A program made the translations under genes and the position numbers. A DNA stretch of 64,000 bases from the NCBI RefSeq assembly GCF_017876165.1, contig NZ_JAGINQ010000021.1:1-64000 (forward strand), read 5' to 3'. The notes beneath the pieces are model-generated. The model was given only the letters and a program-made list of their open reading frames with translations, did not search any database and was not told where the DNA came from. The stretch's first letter is position 1; the number at the start of each line of letters is the position of its first letter. Of this stretch, positions 24,852 through 33,203 are shown piece after piece. This stretch comes from Azospirillum soli (GTDB taxonomy: Bacteria > Pseudomonadota > Alphaproteobacteria > Azospirillales > Azospirillaceae).

Positions 24852-26912
24852 ATGACCGACCATTCTTCCGACAATCCGTTCTTTGAAGCCTGGACCACGC
24901 CCTTCGGCCTCCCCCCGTTCGATCGCATCCGCCCGGAGCATTTCCCGCCGGCCTTCAACACGGCCATGGCCGAGAACGTCACGGAGATCGAGGCGATCAC
25001 CGGCAACCCCGAAGCGCCGACCTTTGCCAACACCATCGAGGCGATGGAGCGCGCCGGCCGCGCTCTCGACCGTGTCGGCAACGTCTTCTTCAACCTGAAC
25101 TCCAGCCACAGCAGCGACGAGCTGGAGGCCATCGCGCTCGACTACGCGCCGAAGTTCGCCCAGCATTCCATGCGCATCGCGCTGAACCCGGCGCTGTTCG
25201 CGCGGGTGGCCGACCTGTACGCGCGGCGCGACACGCTGGGCCTAGCCCCCGACCAGCTGCGGCTGCTGGAGCGGCATCATCTGGGCTTCGTGCGCAGCGG
25301 TGCCCTGCTGGCGCCGGAGCAAAAGGCCCGCATGAGCGAAATCACCGAGCGGCTGGCGACCCTGCACACGCTGTTCGGCCAGAACGTGCTGCACGACGAA
25401 AAGGACTGGCAGCTAATCCTGGAGGACTCCGACCTCGCCGGCCTTCCCGACTTCGCCCGTTCGGCGGCGGCGCAGGCGGCCCGGGAACGCGGGCTGGAGG
25501 GCAAGTACGTCATCACGCTCGCCCGCTCCTCGGTGGAGCCGTTCCTCACCTTCTCGGCGCGCCGCGACCTGCGGCGGATCGCCTACGAGGCCTGGACCAA
25601 GCGCGGCGAGCATGAGGGCGAGCACGACAACCGCCCGCTGATCCAGGAGATCGTGCGCCTGCGCGCCGAACAGGCGCGGCTGCTCGGCTACAAGACCTTC
25701 GCCGACTTCAAGCTTGACGACAGCATGGCGAAGCAGACCTCGGCGGTCGAACGCCTGCTGCTTCAGGTGTGGGAGCCAGCCAAGCGCAAGGCGGCGGCCG
25801 AACGCGCCGAGCTTCAGGAGGCCGCCCGCGCCGAGGGCATGAACGAAGCCATCGCACCGTGGGACTGGCGCTATTACGCGGAGAAGGTGCGGCAGGCCAA
25901 ATACGACCTCGACGAGGCGGAGGTGAAGCCGTACTTCGTGCTGGACAACATGGTGCGCGCCGCCTTCGACAGCGCCAGCCGTCTGTTCGGTATCTCCTTC
26001 ACCGAGCGGCCGGACCTGCCCGTCTATCACCCGGACGTCCGCGTCTACGAGGTTACGGAGAAGGACGGCGGCCGCCACGTCGGGCTGTTCCTGCACGACA
26101 ATTTCGCCCGGTCGTCCAAACGCTCCGGCGCCTGGATGAGCAGCTACCGCGACCAGGAGAGCTTCGATGGCGAGGTCTCGCCGATCATCGTGAACAACAA
26201 CAACTTCGCGAAGGGCGAGCCGACGTTGCTCAGCTTCGACGACGCGGAGACGCTGTTCCATGAATTCGGCCATGCCCTGCACGGCCTGCTCAGCCGCGTG
26301 CGCTACCCGTCGCAGTCCGGCACTTCGGTCCGCCGCGACTTCGTCGAGTTCCCATCGCAAGTGTACGAGCACTGGATGAGCGCGCCGGAAACCCTGCGCA
26401 CCTACGCCCGCCACCACCGGACGAGCGAGCCGATCCCGGAAGACCTGCTGCGCCGCCTGCTGGCCGCCCGCAACTTCAATCAGGGCTTCGGCACGGTCGA
26501 ATACACCGCCGCCGCCCTGCTGGATCTGGAGTTCCACACGCTCCCCGTTCCGGAAGGCGCCGGTCCGGAAGGGCTGGACGTGGGGGCCTTCGAACGCCGC
26601 GTGCTCGACAAGATCGGCATGCCGGAGGAAATCGCCGTGCGCCACCGCCCGACGCATTTCCAGCACCTGTTCGCCGGCAACGGCTACGCGGCGGGCTATT
26701 ACGCCTATCTGTGGGCCGAGGTTCTGGACGCCGACGGGTTTGAGGCCTTCGCGGAGGCCGGCGACCTGTACCACCCGGACCTCGCCGCGCGTCTCAAGGA
26801 CATCTATTCGGCCGGCGACACGCGCGACCCGATGGAGCTTTACACCGCCTTCCGGGGCCGCGAGCCGGGCATCCAGGCGCTGTTGAAGCATCGCGGGCTT
26901 GTGGACGCGTAA
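24852..26912 (+). CDS. dcp: Peptidyl-dipeptidase, M3 metallopeptidase
   Basis: 686 residues from ATG 24852 (preceded by ACGAGGACCCG), close to the 681 of E. coli Dcp. The zinc motif HEFGH is at about 470, followed by the third ligand region FVEFPSQVYEHW. The N-terminal part (NTIEAMERAGRALDRVGNVFFNL) fits Dcp rather than OpdA. The enzyme removes dipeptides from peptide C-termini, in the cytoplasm (no signal peptide). It stands alone, 115 bp after the dehydrogenase gene. Confidence 0.92.
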   Translation: MTDHSSDNPFFEAWTTPFGLPPFDRIRPEHFPPAFNTAMAENVTEIEAITGNPEAPTFANTIEAMERAGRALDRVGNVFFNLNSSHSSDELEAIALDYAPKFAQHSMRIALNPALFARVADLYARRDTLGLAPDQLRLLERHHLGFVRSGALLAPEQKARMSEITERLATLHTLFGQNVLHDEKDWQLILEDSDLAGLPDFARSAAAQAARERGLEGKYVITLARSSVEPFLTFSARRDLRRIAYEAWTKRGEHEGEHDNRPLIQEIVRLRAEQARLLGYKTFADFKLDDSMAKQTSAVERLLLQVWEPAKRKAAAERAELQEAARAEGMNEAIAPWDWRYYAEKVRQAKYDLDEAEVKPYFVLDNMVRAAFDSASRLFGISFTERPDLPVYHPDVRVYEVTEKDGGRHVGLFLHDNFARSSKRSGAWMSSYRDQESFDGEVSPIIVNNNNFAKGEPTLLSFDDAETLFHEFGHALHGLLSRVRYPSQSGTSVRRDFVEFPSQVYEHWMSAPETLRTYARHHRTSEPIPEDLLRRLLAARNFNQGFGTVEYTAAALLDLEFHTLPVPEGAGPEGLDVGAFERRVLDKIGMPEEIAVRHRPTHFQHLFAGNGYAAGYYAYLWAEVLDADGFEAFAEAGDLYHPDLAARLKDIYSAGDTRDPMELYTAFRGREPGIQALLKHRGLVDA

Positions 26913-26939
26913 GGCGACCGCGGTTCGCGGCAGGCCCGG

Positions 26940-27494
26940 TCACGCCGCTGCGAACCGCCTCCCAACCGTCGCACCGAGGCGAAGCAAGCGCGGGACGATG
27001 GCCCGCACCAGCCAGGGGCGCAACGCCACGATGACGACGGGCAACGCCAGCAGGAACGCGGACAGCGCGCCGTGCGCCGCGTTCCCTACGGTCTCTTTGG
27101 CGAACTCCGTCATGGTCAGCAACGTTCCGGAGACGAAGCCTCCGACCTCCGCCACCACCTGAAGGGCGTCGAAGCCCCACAGCGGCGGTGTTCTGGACGT
27201 TCGCTCGGCCAGCTCCCTCAGCCGCGCGGCGAGCCGGTCGGCCGCGCCCGCGTCGAACAGCCCGCCGTCCACCGCGTCGCGCGGCAGGCTGACCAGCACG
27301 TCGCCATCGGGTTGAAGAAGCACATGCACCGGCGCCGTCCGCAGCCCGTCCCCGCCGCGATGAGCGAGCGGCACGCGCAGGACCAGCCGGCGCCCGCCCT
27401 GCGCGAAGAAGCGGAACAGGATGCCGATCCCGCGCCCCTTGCGCGGCAGAATCCCACCCGTTCCCGGCCGCAAGTGCCCGAGCGCCTGCATCAC
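26940..27494 (-). CDS. Hypothetical protein with C-terminal membrane segment
   Basis: 184 residues. I do not recognise it. The middle part looks like a soluble alpha/beta domain (FAQGGRRLVLRVPLAHRGGDG, VHVLLQPDGDVLVSLPRDA); a hydrophobic stretch FLLALPVVIVAL at about 145-157 and a basic tail follow. It lies downstream of, and in the same direction as, two other unknown genes (27556-28897), so may belong to one transcript. The minus strand is preferred over the plus-strand frame here because it gives a protein-like composition. Confidence 0.55.
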   Translation of the reverse strand: MMQALGHLRPGTGGILPRKGRGIGILFRFFAQGGRRLVLRVPLAHRGGDGLRTAPVHVLLQPDGDVLVSLPRDAVDGGLFDAGAADRLAARLRELAERTSRTPPLWGFDALQVVAEVGGFVSGTLLTMTEFAKETVGNAAHGALSAFLLALPVVIVALRPWLVRAIVPRLLRLGATVGRRFAAA

Positions 27495-27555
27495 CGCTTC
27501 CTTGCGCCAGCGCCAAGCGTGCGGCGCGTCGTGCGTCAGAAGGCGGCGCGCCCGG

Positions 27556-28407
27556 CTACCCCGTGTCTCCCACCAGGGTGTTCACGGCTTTGCCGGCGAA
27601 GCGGCCCAGCGCATCGACCATGAAGCTCCAATAACGGAACGACACGTCCACCGCGTTCTTGTGCACGCCGATCAGCGTGTCGTTCGCCGGCGTTTCCCGG
27701 CCTCGCAGGATGCGGGTCACCACGTCGCCGTCGATCTGGATCGTGGATTGCATCACGATCACTTCCGTGCCCATGTCCCAGGCCTTGCGGACGATCACGA
27801 TGTCGGCGGTCTTCAGGTCGGGCATGCGCCGGACCTCGTCGTCCATGTGGCGCAGGTAGGTGATGTGATCGAGGCTCCGCCGCCGCAGGATGTCGTTGAT
27901 CTGGTCCGAATTGCGCTGAATGCGCATCAGGACCGGAAAATCCTCCGGCTGGATCAGGGCGGCGGCGGACAGGATGGCGGGATCGGCCCCCGGCTCTAGC
28001 GCCGCGCCGCGCGTGAGATCCTGCATCTGCCGCAGCCAACTCGCCACCTCGCGGATGGCGGCGAAGGTCTGCACGGTGGTGCCGCGCGCGGGGTCGTTCC
28101 CCGGCAGATCCTGGGCAAGAAAGGCGGGGCTGTAGCGGTCCGGCTTTTCCACCGCACCTTCGGCGGCCAGCGGCGCCATCCCCCACTGGAAGCTTTCCGA
28201 CAGCTCGACCGCCCAGGGATACAGGCGCCGCTTGTCCCGGTCGCCGAACACGCCGATTTGGTCGCACAGGAACAGGTAATAGTCCTGCGCGATGTCGATC
28301 AGCGCATCCCCCGCCAGCGGCATCTTCTCGGCCGACATCCCGGACTTCAGCACCGTGTTGACTTCAAGCGTCAGCAGGTTGCGCGCGAGATCGACGAACT
28401 GGGACAT
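27556..28407 (-). CDS. Hypothetical cytoplasmic protein
   Basis: 283 residues from ATG 28407 (SQFVDLARNLLTLEVNTVLKSG follows the Met). Not recognised. It is mainly helical and acidic-basic mixed, with no signal peptide or membrane segment, and contains RRRSLDHITYLRHMDDEVRR and a beta stretch GTEVIVMQSTIQIDGDVVTRI near the end. It follows the gene at 28451-28897 by 43 bp; the pair is probably co-transcribed. Plasmid-borne, next to the partition genes. Confidence 0.75.
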   Translation of the reverse strand: MSQFVDLARNLLTLEVNTVLKSGMSAEKMPLAGDALIDIAQDYYLFLCDQIGVFGDRDKRRLYPWAVELSESFQWGMAPLAAEGAVEKPDRYSPAFLAQDLPGNDPARGTTVQTFAAIREVASWLRQMQDLTRGAALEPGADPAILSAAALIQPEDFPVLMRIQRNSDQINDILRRRSLDHITYLRHMDDEVRRMPDLKTADIVIVRKAWDMGTEVIVMQSTIQIDGDVVTRILRGRETPANDTLIGVHKNAVDVSFRYWSFMVDALGRFAGKAVNTLVGDTG

Positions 28408-28450
28408 CGGCCAACTCCGAACGGATGGGGGAGGGCGGGGCGATCCCGCT

Positions 28451-28897
28451 CTACTCGGAACGGCCGGCCAGCTGCACGGCAAGGTCGCGCACGGCCTTCA
28501 GATTCGTGCTGACGATCTCGTTGCTTTTGGTGACTTGGGCCAGATGGAAGTCCGACAGGTCCTTGTAGGCCGGGTTGGTCGCAAAATCGCGGCTGATCAG
28601 GTTCTCGATGTCGCCGGTGACCAGATTGACCTGGGTTTGGAAGGCGTCGATGGACGCGCCGCCCTTCGGGCGGAACAGGAAGGTCGGGCGGTCCGGATCG
28701 TCCTGGAAGGTCTCGACGTCGCTGACCACAGTCACGACGGTCAGGGTCGACAGCCGGTCCAGCTTGTCGGCGATCTTGTTGAGGAGCGAGTTGGCCTTGC
28801 CCTGCTCGTTCTGTTGCACGGCGGCGGTGCTGGGCGGCACGACGACCGGGGCGGGCAGGGCGTTCGGAGTGATGGAATCGGCGATGGTGTCGGACAT
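28451..28897 (-). CDS. Hypothetical protein upstream of 27556-28407
   Basis: 148 residues from ATG 28897. Not recognised. A proline/alanine-rich N-terminal tail (about 1-30) precedes a helical domain with KANSLLNKIADKLDRLSTLT and FQTQVNLVTGDIENLISRDF. No motifs of known enzymes. Its location between parB module 2 and the larger unknown gene, all on the minus strand, suggests a plasmid-specific pair. Upstream, 28898-29029 separates it from parB. Confidence 0.7.
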   Translation of the reverse strand: MSDTIADSITPNALPAPVVVPPSTAAVQQNEQGKANSLLNKIADKLDRLSTLTVVTVVSDVETFQDDPDRPTFLFRPKGGASIDAFQTQVNLVTGDIENLISRDFATNPAYKDLSDFHLAQVTKSNEIVSTNLKAVRDLAVQLAGRSE

Positions 28898-29029
28898 GGC
28901 GGCGCCCCCGTGGACAGGAAGGGCGCAACTTTAGCAAAATTCCCGCAACAGTCGAGAGACAACGATGGCCCGCCCGCAATGGGAACAGACCGCCGCATCA
29001 TGCATACGCAGGGAGCAAACCGGGCGCTC

Positions 29030-29887
29030 TCACTCTCCCAGCACGGCGTCGATGGCGTCGCGCAACGCCCGCAGTTCCCGCCGCTGCTCCTCGGCGAGAA
29101 GCCCGGCCTGTTGCAGGTCGCGGATCTTGGTGACGTTGCCGCGCAGCGCCCGCAGCACCGGTTCCACCGATGGAGAGGGCGAGGAGGCGTTCGCCTTGCG
29201 CTCCTGCTTCACCGCCCGCACGTCCTTGACGGTCAGGCCGGTCTTGGCCCGTTCCCACAGTGATTCCTGGGTCGCCGCGTCGCCCAGCTCCGCCAACTCC
29301 ATCAGCAGCGAGGCAGAGACGTTCGGGTGGGCCGGCGCCTCCTCCCGGATCCGGGTCGGCAGGCGGAGGATGCCGAGCAGGCGGGCCACGTACTCTTGCG
29401 ATTTGCCGATGAGAACGGCGGCCTGCTCCTGGATCAATCCCTTTTCGGCGATCAGCCGGTCGAGCGAAGCGGCCATTTCCAGCGGATGCAGATCGACCCG
29501 CTGCACGTTCTCGATCAGGGCCAGCGCCTGCACGTCGTCGGTGTCGATGATCAGCGCCGGAATCGTCGGACGGCCCAGCGCGTCGAAGGCCCAATAGCGC
29601 CGCTCGCCCGCCACGATCTGGAAACGGTCGGGCGCCACCTCGCGCACGTTGATCGGCTGCAACAGACCCTTCTGCGCGATGGAGGCGGCCAGCGCGCCGA
29701 TGTCGGCCGTACGCGCGTTGCGGCGCGGCTGGTCGGGGTTCGGCTCGATCTGCGCCAGCGGGATCTCGCGGTAACGCATGCTGCTGGACAGGCCGAACAG
29801 CGCCGCGTTGCTTCCCCCGCCGGATCCTGTGCGGCTGATCGCCCGCTTGAACAGGCCGGCGTTGGAGGTGTCGAGCTTACGCGCCAT
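29030..29887 (-). CDS. parB: ParB-family partition protein (module 2)
   Basis: 285 residues. CTPase-type N-domain with EPNPDQPRRN, VAGERRYWAF and LIENVQRVDLHPLEM, helix-turn-helix IQEQAAVLIGKSQEYVARLL, and a C-terminal helical end DAIDAVLGE very like that of the first ParB (DDLLGE). It overlaps parA by 11 bp. It probably serves the iteron replicon whose rep gene lies just upstream. No symmetric site resembling 9386-9464 was seen around it. Confidence 0.92.
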   Translation of the reverse strand: MARKLDTSNAGLFKRAISRTGSGGGSNAALFGLSSSMRYREIPLAQIEPNPDQPRRNARTADIGALAASIAQKGLLQPINVREVAPDRFQIVAGERRYWAFDALGRPTIPALIIDTDDVQALALIENVQRVDLHPLEMAASLDRLIAEKGLIQEQAAVLIGKSQEYVARLLGILRLPTRIREEAPAHPNVSASLLMELAELGDAATQESLWERAKTGLTVKDVRAVKQERKANASSPSPSVEPVLRALRGNVTKIRDLQQAGLLAEEQRRELRALRDAIDAVLGE

Positions 29888-30902
29888 GGCGCACCCCTTC
29901 CTTGGCGAGCGCCAGAAGCGCGTCGGCGATTTCCCGGAAACTCTCCGCCCCGGCGGAGTTCGCGTTGTAGGCCAGCCCCGGCTGCCCGGCCATCACGCTC
30001 TTGCTGTAGTCGGCGGCGCGCTTGACCGGCGAGAACAGGCGGATCTGCTCCGCCGTCGCCAACTCGCGCAGCTCGCCCATCACCGTCTCGTCCTGAAGGC
30101 GGCGCGGGCTGTACATGGTCGGAAGGATGCCCAGCACCTGAAGGCGCGGGTTCACCAGTTCGCGCACGCCGGCGATGGTTTCGAACAGCTGCGGGATGCC
30201 CATCATCGACAGCATTTCCGTCTGCGTCGGGATCAGCAGCTGGTCGGCCGCGTTCAGCACCGATACCGTCAATTCACCCAGATGCGGCGGGCAGTCGAGC
30301 ACGACGAAATCATACTGACCGGCCAGCTGCGCGATCTTCGCCCGCAGGATCAGCGTGCCGTTCGGCTGCCGCAGAAGCTCCCGGTCCGTTGCGGCCAGCG
30401 AGATGGAGGAGGGCAGCAGGTCGAAGGCCCCGCCGCACACCGCCGTCACGAACTCCCGCATCGGGCGGGTGGATTTCAGCGCGTGGGTCAGGGTGGCCTT
30501 GGCCAGCTCCTTCTCGTGTGGATCGACGCCCAGATGCACCGTGGCGTTGGCCTGCGGATCGCAGTCGATCAGGACCACCCGGCAGCCGGATTCCGCAAGC
30601 AGCCACGCGACGTTGACGCAGGTCGTTGTCTTGGCGACGCCGCCCTTCTGGTTGGCGGCACAGAACACCACGGGGGCCGCCCGCACCGCTGCCGCCGGGA
30701 TGCCCACCGGCTCCGTTCCATCCTTCAAAGCGGCGGCCACGATCTGCGGAATGCGCTCCGCCCCCGTTTCCCAGCGCGAGATCTTGGCGCGGTCGTAACG
30801 GCGGTTCAGCCGCTCGTTCAGCCAGCCGACCAGCGCCTGCTGGTTCATGCCGCGCTGTTCGCGGTAGCTGCGCAGCTCCTCGCCGGTCATCTCACGGGCC
30901 AC
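29877..30902 (-). CDS. parA: ParA-family partition ATPase with N-terminal XRE domain (module 2)
   Basis: 341 residues: XRE-type helix-turn-helix (about 8-52, YREQRGMNQQALVGWLNERL, AKISRWETGAE), then ParA ATPase with Walker A KGGVAKTTT (86-94), DCDPQANATVHLG and VVLDCPPHLGE. Same architecture as the first ParA but clearly diverged in sequence. The fused HTH probably autoregulates the operon. It follows rep (31063-31998) in the same direction, the usual rep-par order of low-copy replicons. Confidence 0.93.
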   Translation of the reverse strand: MAREMTGEELRSYREQRGMNQQALVGWLNERLNRRYDRAKISRWETGAERIPQIVAAALKDGTEPVGIPAAAVRAAPVVFCAANQKGGVAKTTTCVNVAWLLAESGCRVVLIDCDPQANATVHLGVDPHEKELAKATLTHALKSTRPMREFVTAVCGGAFDLLPSSISLAATDRELLRQPNGTLILRAKIAQLAGQYDFVVLDCPPHLGELTVSVLNAADQLLIPTQTEMLSMMGIPQLFETIAGVRELVNPRLQVLGILPTMYSPRRLQDETVMGELRELATAEQIRLFSPVKRAADYSKSVMAGQPGLAYNANSAGAESFREIADALLALAKEGVRHGA

Positions 30903-31015
30903 GGGGTTCCCCCAATTTGGGTAACGACCCGTGCACCATCGGTCATGTTGATGGTGGTGTCAACTTCGGTGATGCACAGATGACGGCATCGGGGATGATG
31001 GTCGTGCTGCCCGGC

Positions 31016-31078
31016 GCGTACTCCTGCGATTCACCATCGCAAGAGTACGCGGCCGGTTCTTCTCATCCCAAGAGTACG
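31016..31078. repeat. Iteron copies downstream of rep
   Basis: Three copies of the origin repeat lie at the 3' end of rep: GCGTACTCCTGCGAT (31016-31030, inverted), CATCGCAAGAGTACG (31035-31049) and CATCCCAAGAGTACG (31064-31078). The last overlaps the final rep codons. They could sequester Rep for copy control or bind it to repress the downstream parA. Confidence 0.8.
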
Positions 31079-31998
31079 AACTGGCGCTCCGGCACCGGCG
31101 GGCGCGAGGGGTGCAGAACCAAGCCCTGCTCGTCGATCGACACCTTCGCGTCCGGATAGACGGCCAAAGCGGCCTTCAACGCGTCCTGGAAGCGCGGCTT
31201 GAACTGGAAGACGTTCTTGTAGCCGGCCCCGAACTGGCCGTGCAGCGCCGTCCAGGTCACCGGAGTCGCCGCCCCCAGAACGTGCAGCCGGTAGGCCAGC
31301 CAGATGTAAATGTCGATGGCCATGCTCTTGTTGGAAATCAGCTTGATGGCCGGTTCCCACACCGGGACGGGATGCTCGCGCAGTGCCTTGAAGAAGCTGT
31401 CGCTGAGCCGCACTGTGTCCACCCACAGGCGGAGCTGCTGGTCTTCGTCCGAATCGTAAAGCTGGATGCCGCCTTTGACGATGGTGTCCTTGGCGAATTC
31501 GGACTTCTTGTTGCCCCGGTCCCAGATGAAGGTCAGGTTGCAGGCGGAAATGCGGTTCGCCTGCTCCTTCACGTCACGGTACGACTTGCCGCCGGTGGAG
31601 ACGTTCATGCGCCCCATCCAGTCGCGCATCGAGGCGCCCAGCTCCACCTCAGGGCTTCCGGTCTGAATGGCGCGGGTCTGAAGGTACAGCAGGATGAGGC
31701 GCGCCCGGCTGCCGTAGGGCACGCCGAACAATTTCGTGCTGCCGTCGCCGTCCGGCAAGCGGCCGGGTTCGATCAGCAGCTTGACCTTGTGGCCAGACCG
31801 CTCCCAATGCTGCTCGTCGGGAAGCGCCTTGTGTGGCAGGCTGGTCAGGCAGAAGCCGGCGTAGGTGATGCCCAGCGCCTTGCTCTCGGTCGCCAGAGCC
31901 TCGGCCGCCAGATCGACGAAGGGACGTTCCTGTTCGGGGACCAGACGCCGGGCGTCGTTGACGCCATGTGTCCGGATCAGCTCATGCAACGTGCCCAT
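31063..31998 (-). CDS. repA: Plasmid replication initiator, RepA_C family
   Basis: 311 residues. The sequence GVPYGSRARLILLYLQTRAI, WMGRMNVSTGGKSY, and AIDIYIWLAYRLHVL match the RepA_C type initiator of alphaproteobacterial iteron plasmids. It is expected to bind iterons, melt the origin and recruit the host replisome. Iterons lie on both sides of the gene, with the larger group and an AT-rich segment upstream, so the origin overlaps the rep promoter and autoregulation is likely. parA and parB follow in the same direction. Confidence 0.9.
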   Translation of the reverse strand: MGTLHELIRTHGVNDARRLVPEQERPFVDLAAEALATESKALGITYAGFCLTSLPHKALPDEQHWERSGHKVKLLIEPGRLPDGDGSTKLFGVPYGSRARLILLYLQTRAIQTGSPEVELGASMRDWMGRMNVSTGGKSYRDVKEQANRISACNLTFIWDRGNKKSEFAKDTIVKGGIQLYDSDEDQQLRLWVDTVRLSDSFFKALREHPVPVWEPAIKLISNKSMAIDIYIWLAYRLHVLGAATPVTWTALHGQFGAGYKNVFQFKPRFQDALKAALAVYPDAKVSIDEQGLVLHPSRPPVPERQFVLLG

Positions 31999-32400
31999 GC
32001 CACTCTCCCATCATGCGGTCAGCAGTGTGGCGATTTTCCCGCCGTCGTTCAATTCGTACTCTTGAGAGCAGACCTAGTAGGTTAACTAGTAGATTCTCTA
32101 TTAGTTGATTCATCACAAGAGTACGGGGGAAAAGCCGAGTCGGCCCGAGTCGTCTATCTCAGGAGTGCGCACCCCCATCCCAGGAGTACGAGGGACATCT
32201 CCACGGGCGCGGTACCGACTCATCACAAGAGTACGCGGATTCCGGCGAATCGGCCTTTCTTCGCTTTCCGGCATGGTACGCGATTCGGATTTCCAGGCCG
32301 ATTCGGAGTCGCGGGCTGTCCAACCATCGCAAGAGTACGCAGCGCGAGCGTGGCGAGACCCCCAACCGTCGCCCATCCATCGCAAGAGTACGCATCTGAT
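31999..32400. other. Replication origin (oriV) with iterons and AT-rich segment
   Basis: Upstream of rep, the AT-rich stretch 32068-32112 (around GGTTAACTAGTAGATTCTC) is the likely unwinding element. It is followed by iterons to 32392. Iteron positions 32111 and 32156, and 32176 and 32221, are each exactly 45 bp apart, roughly an integral number of helical turns, so Rep molecules would sit on one face. No consensus DnaA box was seen. Confidence 0.8.
32055..32392. repeat. Upstream iteron array, consensus CATCGCAAGAGTACG
   Basis: Copies at 32055-32067 (inverted, CGTACTCTTGAGA), 32111-32125, 32156-32170 (diverged), 32176-32190, 32221-32235, 32325-32339 and 32378-32392. The two rightmost copies are identical to 31035-31049. 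The variable position is the fifth base (G, A or C). The copies are irregularly spaced and not separated by spacers of equal length. Confidence 0.9.
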
Positions 32401-32492
32401 GCGCGTGTCCGAGGGAACACTTGGCTTCACAGCGTCTTTCATGGCTGGCCGAAGCCCGTTATGGTCCCGGTCCAGAAAACGCGAGGAGACCC

Positions 32493-33128
32493 ATGGACGC
32501 CGATTCCATCCGCGCCGCCTATCGGCGGTACGCCCGTTTCTACGACCATGTGTTCGGAAACCTGCTGGCGTCCGGCCGGCACGCCGCCGTCGAATGGATC
32601 AACCGGCGTGGCGGCCTGCGGGTTCTGGAGGTGGGCGTGGGCACCGGCATTTCGCTGTCCGACTACCGCAAGGACAACCGCGTCACTGGCATCGACCTGT
32701 CCACCGACATGCTGAAGGTCGCGCAGGAGCGCGTGGAGCGCGAGCGGCTCGACAACGTCGAGGGGCTGCTGGAGATGGACGCCGGCAAGCTGGCCTTCGC
32801 CGACGGCAGCTTCGATCTGGTCGTCGCCATGTATGTGATGACCGTCGTCCCCGACCCGCAGGGCACCATGGCGGAGCTGGAACGGGTCTGCAAACCGGGC
32901 GGCGACATCCTGATCGTCAACCACTTCGCCGCCGACAAACCGGGCATCCGCCGCTCGGTCGAAGGCTGGATGGCGCCCTTCTCCAAGAAGCTCGGCTGGC
33001 GGCCGGACTTCACGCTCGACACGCTGATGTCGGGCTCCCGCCTGAAGGTGGAGGAGTTGCAGACCGTTCCCCCCTTCGGTCTGTTCAGCCTGCTCCACTG
33101 CCGCCGCGACGCCGACGCCCTGGCGTAA
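32493..33128 (+). CDS. pmtA: SAM-dependent methyltransferase, PmtA-like (phosphatidylethanolamine)
   Basis: 211 residues from ATG 32493 with a GGAGA site. The SAM pocket is VLEVGVGTGISL (about 48-60) with GIDLSTDML and LEMDAGKLAF following. The N-terminal YRRYARFYDHVFG and the end VEELQTVPPFGLFSLLHCRR fit the Rhodobacter-type enzyme that methylates phosphatidylethanolamine to phosphatidylcholine at the membrane face. Alphaproteobacteria use this pathway widely. Related ubiquinone-type methyltransferases cannot be fully excluded. It lies 100 bp past the last iteron. Confidence 0.75.
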   Translation: MDADSIRAAYRRYARFYDHVFGNLLASGRHAAVEWINRRGGLRVLEVGVGTGISLSDYRKDNRVTGIDLSTDMLKVAQERVERERLDNVEGLLEMDAGKLAFADGSFDLVVAMYVMTVVPDPQGTMAELERVCKPGGDILIVNHFAADKPGIRRSVEGWMAPFSKKLGWRPDFTLDTLMSGSRLKVEELQTVPPFGLFSLLHCRRDADALA

Positions 33129-33164
33129 CGGGAAGGGGCGTAACGGGAACCCAGCCGCAGCGCC

Positions 33165-33203
33165 GGAGTTTTCAAACCGTCGTTGAACGGATTTGAAAAC
33201 TCC
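33165..33203. promoter_or_regulatory. Perfect inverted repeat ending at the sugar-binding protein start
   Basis: GGAGTTTTCAAA (33165-33176) and TTTGAAAACTCC (33192-33203) are exact complements, with CCGT/ACGG pairing inside. The right arm ends directly before ATG 33204, where no ordinary ribosome-binding site is seen. It may be a repressor operator for the ABC operon, or an RNA hairpin controlling translation of its first gene. Confidence 0.65.

Noticed and set aside
27072-27623. 183-codon plus-strand frame opposite the hypothetical genes
   Set aside because: Arg/Gln/His-rich shadow composition; the minus-strand reading has a membrane helix and operon-like spacing.
31016-32392. Repeat array considered as CRISPR
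   Set aside because: Repeats are 15 bp, unevenly spaced, occur in both orientations and flank a replication gene; there are no cas genes. Iterons explain them.
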